A DNA stretch of 27,192 nucleotides, taken from positions 1 to 27,192 of the forward strand of contig CAIOIN010000103.1 of the NCBI GenBank assembly GCA_903858385.1, given 5' to 3'. The position numbers and the translations under genes were made by a program. Below the pieces are notes generated by a model. That model saw nothing but the letters and a program-made list of their open reading frames with translations. It was not told the DNA's origin and made no database searches. This stretch comes from an uncultured Microcaldota archaeon. GTDB taxonomy: Archaea > Micrarchaeota > Micrarchaeia > Micrarchaeales > Micrarchaeaceae. Shown one piece after another: positions 23,957 to 27,192 of the stretch. Positions within the stretch are counted from its first letter, which is position 1. Every line of letters starts with the position of its first letter.

Positions 23957-24478
23957 GTGGACTATTACGACATCGTCATGGATTCATGCAGCATAGACGA
24001 GAAGCTCTCGCAGAGACTAGGGTACAAAAAGATATTTTCAATGGGAAAGGACATCAAGCTTGCGAACCTCAACGATCCGAAGGTCAGGGGCGCTTCGGCC
24101 GGAATAATAATGGGCGAGGACAAGAACAAGCTGCTCACATTCGCAAGAGGCGACGTCAAGGCAGTGATAGTCACGGACTTCAGGATAGACAAGAAGCTCA
24201 TGGCGCACATGGCCGAGAACGACATCGTTCTGTGCATACCGGTCAGCGCGATAACATTCAACTATGGGCTGTCGCGATCGCGGGCGATATACATGCTCAA
24301 CACGCTGTTCACCTATGCGAGGAAGAGCGACATAGAGGTCAGCTTTATCACGCAGGCAAGCTCAGAGATGTATCTTGCCTCTGAGATGCAGCTGATCGAA
24401 TTGGCGATGCTTGTCGGTGCCGATGAGAAATACGCAAGGCACAGCATCAGCGAGGTTAACAAGGGATTGATGGAATGA
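23957..24478 (+). CDS. rnp3: RNase P protein component 3 (Rpp30), short form
   Basis: Predicted Rpp30 subunit of archaeal RNase P, which trims the 5' ends of pre-tRNAs. A PHP-type beta/alpha barrel is suggested by YDIVMDSCSI, VKAVIVTDFRID, DIVLCIPVSAI and the ending YARHSISEVNKGLME. At 173 residues it is shorter than most archaeal Rpp30 (about 210-240). Its start is GTG at 23957 with GGTG five nt upstream. The assignment rests on sequence resemblance plus the classic pairing with the Pop5 gene, which overlaps it by 4 nt (ATGA). A PHP metal site is not expected in this family. Confidence 0.75.
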   Translation: MDYYDIVMDSCSIDEKLSQRLGYKKIFSMGKDIKLANLNDPKVRGASAGIIMGEDKNKLLTFARGDVKAVIVTDFRIDKKLMAHMAENDIVLCIPVSAITFNYGLSRSRAIYMLNTLFTYARKSDIEVSFITQASSEMYLASEMQLIELAMLVGADEKYARHSISEVNKGLME

Positions 24479-24795
24479 TGCGGAGGAAGATCAGGTACAT
24501 ACTGACCGAATCGGCCAAGCCAGTCACAGAAAGCGACAGGCCGCAGTTCGAGCAGCAGCTCTACAGGGCCATGCTGCATTCTATAGGCGAGCTCAGTTAC
24601 CACAGGACCAATCCCAAGATAATGAAGTTCATCGATGACAAGAGATTCATACTGCGCTGCAGCCTCGATGGCTACACGAACGCGCTTCTGGCGCTTTCTA
24701 TAATAAAGAAGCTGGACGTAAAGGAAGCGGCCTTCTACACCCTAAAGTCCTCTGGAACGATAAAAGCGTTGCTGAAGGAACCCAAGGCCAAATGA
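24475..24795 (+). CDS. rnp2: RNase P protein component 2 (Pop5)
   Basis: A 106-residue Pop5-like RNase P subunit. It starts RRKIRYILTES as in archaeal Pop5, has IGELSYHRTNPKIMKFID in the middle, and ends with KSSGTIKALLKEP, matching the family's conserved SGTI segment. The size is slightly short but normal for archaea. Its ATG overlaps the Rpp30 stop codon (ATGA), so the two are translationally coupled. In many archaea psmA comes next; here two orphan genes intervene. Confidence 0.85.
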   Translation: MMRRKIRYILTESAKPVTESDRPQFEQQLYRAMLHSIGELSYHRTNPKIMKFIDDKRFILRCSLDGYTNALLALSIIKKLDVKEAAFYTLKSSGTIKALLKEPKAK

Positions 24796-24832
24796 CAAAC
24801 TACTTCTCATTTCCGTAATTGGTGTAGTATTC

Positions 24833-24849
24833 GGCAGCTATAAATATTA
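24833..24849 (+). promoter_or_regulatory. TATA region shared with the 21252 gene
   Basis: GGCAGCTATAAATATTA, identical over 17 nt to the promoter at 21274-21290 on the other strand. The TATA centre near 24844 predicts a start near 24870, 8 nt before ATG 24878. Confidence 0.7.
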
Positions 24850-24877
24850 TATGAATTTAAGCCATACCTAAGATTAG

Positions 24878-25387
24878 ATGACTACAGAAATTCCTATAAC
24901 AAATTCGTACACTGGCATACCTTTCATAATAGAGGATGCCGGCCACCAGACGAAATACCAAGCCAACAGCTATTCCGGCACGGGGCTTGATTTTGCGCAG
25001 TCAAAGACCGAAGCAAACAAACTAAGCACGTTAAACAGCAGGCTAGAAAAGATTTTTAAACTGGAAAAAGGATACTTCGGAAAAGAGGATAGATACGAGC
25101 TGCTGCAGGCCAAAGAGGTAAGACTGGAGATAGCATCGAAGGGCAAACTGTACCAGTCGCTTAGAAATGCGATGAATCCGGGAGACAAAGGATACCTGTT
25201 GGATGCAGAAGCAGAAAATAGCTCATTGGCAACATGCGTGCATCGTACGTCCTCTTCAGATGAACCCCTTGTCCTTGTCACGTGCAAGCCCGATGTTGCC
25301 GTAAAAATGGTCATCATGGGGTGCACCGAATCCTCTGATCCACAAACCAGAGCAGAGAAGCTGCTACGACCGACAAATGAGCAATGA
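24878..25387 (+). CDS. Orphan family protein, copy between rnp2 and psmA
   Basis: A 169-residue soluble protein, no known family recognised. It shares a loose pattern with the next gene: GLDFAQSKTEANK compares with GPNLAQTKLIAKN there, EVRLEIASKGKLYQSLRNAM and NPGDKGYL compare with the EEARELIRNK and NALKPEEWMY region, and the strand EPLVLVTC compares with APMLILKE. It has its own promoter, very similar to that of the 21252 gene. It stands inside a normally conserved gene order, so it is probably a lineage-specific insertion or expansion. The function is unknown. Confidence 0.6.
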   Translation: MTTEIPITNSYTGIPFIIEDAGHQTKYQANSYSGTGLDFAQSKTEANKLSTLNSRLEKIFKLEKGYFGKEDRYELLQAKEVRLEIASKGKLYQSLRNAMNPGDKGYLLDAEAENSSLATCVHRTSSSDEPLVLVTCKPDVAVKMVIMGCTESSDPQTRAEKLLRPTNEQ

Positions 25388-25423
25388 CAACCACTTCTAT
25401 GATTGACGGAGTTCATCAGCAGG

Positions 25424-25435
25424 TCTAAATATTAT
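25424..25435 (+). promoter_or_regulatory. TATA box of the two-repeat orphan gene
   Basis: CTAAATATTATG-type box, similar but not identical to the promoters of the two related genes (shared core TAAATATTAT with 24841). The predicted start near 25455 is 6 nt before ATG 25461. Confidence 0.5.
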
Positions 25436-25460
25436 GTAAAATGTCAAGTTTAGTGATATC

Positions 25461-26222
25461 ATGGGGACAAAAGCAAATCAGAATGAGACAAACGCGCAAC
25501 TTCCAGCACCGATCAGCATGCAACCAATTGTGATGAACGGCCAGGCATACCAAATTTTAAGATACGCCGAAGGCAAAGGGCCATATCCGGAACAGATAAA
25601 ATCCATACCGGAAACCTTCGAAAGCATGGACAAGGTGACAATCACTTTTGAGGAAGCGCGAGAACTAATACGCAACAAAGAATCGCACGCCGTACTCATG
25701 AATGCATTGAAACCAGAAGAGTGGATGTACACCGAGCAGAGGTATGCTACCTATTTCGGCTTTAGCAGTGCCGGATTGTTCAACTACGAGTCTCGTTATA
25801 ACCGCCGACTCAATCCTGCTCCAATGTTAATTCTGAAGGAAATTACGGCGCCAGCGCCTACCAGCACGCGAACTGCCAAAGCGGGTGGCATGACGCTCGA
25901 AATACTGGTCTATGGGGGCAAAGAAGGGCCTAACCTCGCGCAGACAAAGCTCATAGCAAAAAACAGCGGAAAGAGCATGCTCACCTTTAATGAGGCATCG
26001 AAAATAAGGAAAGCCCTGAAGCCTGGGGAGTGGGGATATGTCGGAAAGCTTCTGGTAAAACCCTCGGCCGATGCCATCGCTGCTGATGTATTCCTCAGTG
26101 GGCCTGGGTGGAGACGCGGTGTAGGAGTGTTTGGAGTCAACGAATGCTTCAGGCCATACGATGCTGCTCCCATAGTAGTCCTGAAGGAAACCAATAGCGC
26201 AGACACGAAATTAAGGGTGTGA
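25461..26222 (+). CDS. Orphan family protein with internal duplication
   Basis: A 253-residue soluble protein made of two similar halves, about 26-128 and 143-243. Matching segments are YQILRYAEGKGPYPEQIK against LEILVYGGKEGPNLAQTK, SMDKVTITFEEARELI against SMLTFNEASKIRK, NALKPEEWMY against ALKPGEWGY, and APMLILKEI against APIVVLKET. A Thr/Pro-rich linker separates the halves. No signal peptide or membrane helix is seen and no family is recognised. It resembles single-unit proteins encoded at 24878 and, more distantly, 21252. It is transcribed from its own TATA box in the same direction as psmA, which lies 224 nt downstream. Confidence 0.68.
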   Translation: MGTKANQNETNAQLPAPISMQPIVMNGQAYQILRYAEGKGPYPEQIKSIPETFESMDKVTITFEEARELIRNKESHAVLMNALKPEEWMYTEQRYATYFGFSSAGLFNYESRYNRRLNPAPMLILKEITAPAPTSTRTAKAGGMTLEILVYGGKEGPNLAQTKLIAKNSGKSMLTFNEASKIRKALKPGEWGYVGKLLVKPSADAIAADVFLSGPGWRRGVGVFGVNECFRPYDAAPIVVLKETNSADTKLRV

Positions 26223-26228
26223 TCCAAA

Positions 26229-26322
26229 AGCAAAAGGATACCTAAGGTGGATTACCCCCAAATACGGTAGTGCAAAACCAACCCTTAAACGTACATAAAC
26301 ACGGTTTTCTCATCCTTTTTGC
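26229..26322. repeat. Imperfect inverted repeat between orphan gene and psmA
   Basis: AGCAAAAGGAT (26229-26239) is nearly complementary to ATCCTTTTTGC (26312-26322). Inside, CTAAGGTGG and CCAACCCTTA can extend the pairing. The 215-nt gap 26223-26437 holds this, the psmA promoter and no reading frame I would call. Confidence 0.35.
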
Positions 26323-26372
26323 ACTTACCTCTTTCTCCTTAAGCGAACCATGCTCATCATGCCAGGCAAAAG

Positions 26373-26381
26373 GTTATAAAT
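26373..26381 (+). promoter_or_regulatory. Probable TATA box of psmA
   Basis: GTTATAAAT predicts a start near 26403, leaving a leader of about 44 nt, longer than for the other genes here. A second, weaker box (AGTATAGTA, 26392-26400) would give a shorter leader. Confidence 0.4.
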
Positions 26382-26446
26382 GTTGGCGCAGAGTATAGTA
26401 TTCTACTTATCACTGATAGATAATTAGCGTTAAAACGGTGAATATA

Positions 26447-27142
26447 ATGTATCCAAACGTGCAGGCATACGACAGGGGTGTGATGTTCAGCCCAGATGGC
26501 AGACTCTTCCAGGTCGAGTACGCAAAAGAGGCCGTCAGAAAGGGTGCCACCTCAATAGGAATAACCACGAACGATGCGGTCGTCCTGCTTGCCCATAAAC
26601 CGAATCTGGACCCCCTTGCTCTTCCGAGCACGAGCCAGAAGATATTCAGAATAGATTCATACATAGGCGCAACTTACAGCGGATTGGTTTCCGACGGCCT
26701 GCATGTCATAAACACCATGCGCGGCAAGACCCAGAGCCACAGGATGGTCTACGATGAGACCGAATCGGTAGAATCGGTCGCAAAGGAGATATCGGAAGAG
26801 ATGCAGATGGCAACTCAATACGGTGGCATAAGGCCCTACGCGATATCGCTCCTGATAGGCGGCATAGACAGCAAGCCAAGGCTCTTCGAGATAGAGCCCG
26901 GCGCTTCATACTTGGGTTACATGGCGGACGCCATCGGCTCGGGCAAGAAGCTGGCTGGCGACATGCTGCTCAAGGGCTACAAGGAAAGCATAAACATCGA
27001 CGAGGCAATCAACCTCGGAGTCAGCATAATAAAGAAGGTCAACGAGGCGAAGCTCACCGAGAACAACATCGACATAGCAACGATAAAGAAGGATGTCGGT
27101 TTCGAGGCCTTCAGCCCGGATAAGATACTAAAATACCTTTGA
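26447..27142 (+). CDS. psmA: Proteasome subunit alpha
   Basis: Alpha subunit of the archaeal 20S proteasome, forming the outer gating rings. The N-terminal signature is clear: YDRGVMFSPDGRLFQVEYA, then EAVRKGATSIGI. A GGIDSKPRLFEIEPG segment and a KDVGFEAFSPDKI C-terminus also fit. 231 residues from ATG 26447. I prefer this ATG because GGTGA (26437-26441), complementary to the 16S rRNA 3' end, lies 5 nt upstream. The GTG at 26438 inside that motif would add three residues. In many archaea this gene sits directly after rnp2 and before the SBDS gene. Confidence 0.96.
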   Translation: MYPNVQAYDRGVMFSPDGRLFQVEYAKEAVRKGATSIGITTNDAVVLLAHKPNLDPLALPSTSQKIFRIDSYIGATYSGLVSDGLHVINTMRGKTQSHRMVYDETESVESVAKEISEEMQMATQYGGIRPYAISLLIGGIDSKPRLFEIEPGASYLGYMADAIGSGKKLAGDMLLKGYKESINIDEAINLGVSIIKKVNEAKLTENNIDIATIKKDVGFEAFSPDKILKYL

Positions 27143-27152
27143 GTACGGCAGT

Positions 27153-27192
27153 GTGACGGTTATGGCTCCTTCAAAAACAGTAATAGTAAAGA
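27153..27192 (+). CDS. Start of next gene, probably SBDS homolog (truncated by window)
   Basis: Reading frame from ATG 27162 (MAPSKTVIVK) or GTG 27153, open to the window end. Only ten to thirteen codons are visible, so identity cannot be read from sequence. The guess that it is the SBDS ribosome-maturation protein rests on gene order alone: in the archaeal exosome/proteasome superoperon SBDS follows psmA. The gap after the psmA stop is short (10-19 nt), fitting an operon. Confidence 0.4.
   Translation, partial: MTVMAPSKTVIVK

Noticed and set aside
1..27192. CRISPR array, transposase or integrase genes
   Set aside because: None found on either strand. The only short repeats are the LamG edge, the tRNA-Ser 3' end and the shared promoter.

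Overview
The window is archaeal. It carries an archaeal proteasome alpha subunit, aIF2-beta, aIF1A, Orc1/Cdc6, the RNase P proteins Rpp30 and Pop5, a Hel308-type helicase, an archaeal SRP RNA, tRNAs with introns outside the anticodon loop, and TATA boxes about 26 nt ahead of start codons (mostly leaderless or very short leaders). Compact information-processing genes sit next to long LamG surface proteins, tandem RCK proteins and orphan paralogs. This suggests a DPANN lineage, most like Micrarchaeota (ARMAN-type). That placement is inference from gene content, not from a search.

Layout. (a) 1-1721, minus: 5' part of a Hel308/Ski2-like helicase that runs off the left edge. (b) 1815-10667, plus: four-gene operon of membrane-anchored surface proteins with prepilin-like N-termini. 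They carry six LamG-like units, one PQQ-type beta-propeller and an extreme glycine-rich C-terminal domain. (c) 16156-10687, minus and convergent with (b): five-gene type IV pilus/Tad-like assembly operon (winged-helix/coiled-coil protein, secretion ATPase, coiled-coil protein, two T2SSF membrane proteins). Regions (b) and (c) together look like a surface adhesion system. (d) 16232-16927, minus: site-2 protease, sharing a palindromic TATA box with an intron-containing tRNA-Gln(CUG). (e) A candidate 34-residue gene and three tandem RCK/TrkA-N genes. (f) An orphan membrane protein. (g) A segment bounded by a 16-nt copy of the tRNA-Ser 3' end and holding one orphan gene, then tRNA-Ser(GCU) with a D-loop intron, then SRP RNA. 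(h) 21871-24795, plus: aIF2-beta, aIF1A, Orc1/Cdc6, Rpp30, Pop5. (i) Two orphan paralogs related to the one in (g), then psmA and the first codons of a further gene, probably SBDS.

How it works together. The secretion ATPase and the T2SSF proteins would assemble or export the pilin-like LamG proteins. The RNase P genes and psmA are parts of the conserved archaeal exosome/proteasome superoperon, here split by the two orphan genes. The orphan genes carry near-identical promoters, which points to recent duplication together with their control region. The least explained parts are the LamG/pilin system, the orphan family and its tRNA-linked segment, the D-loop tRNA introns, and the RCK triplet in which the NAD motif is progressively lost.
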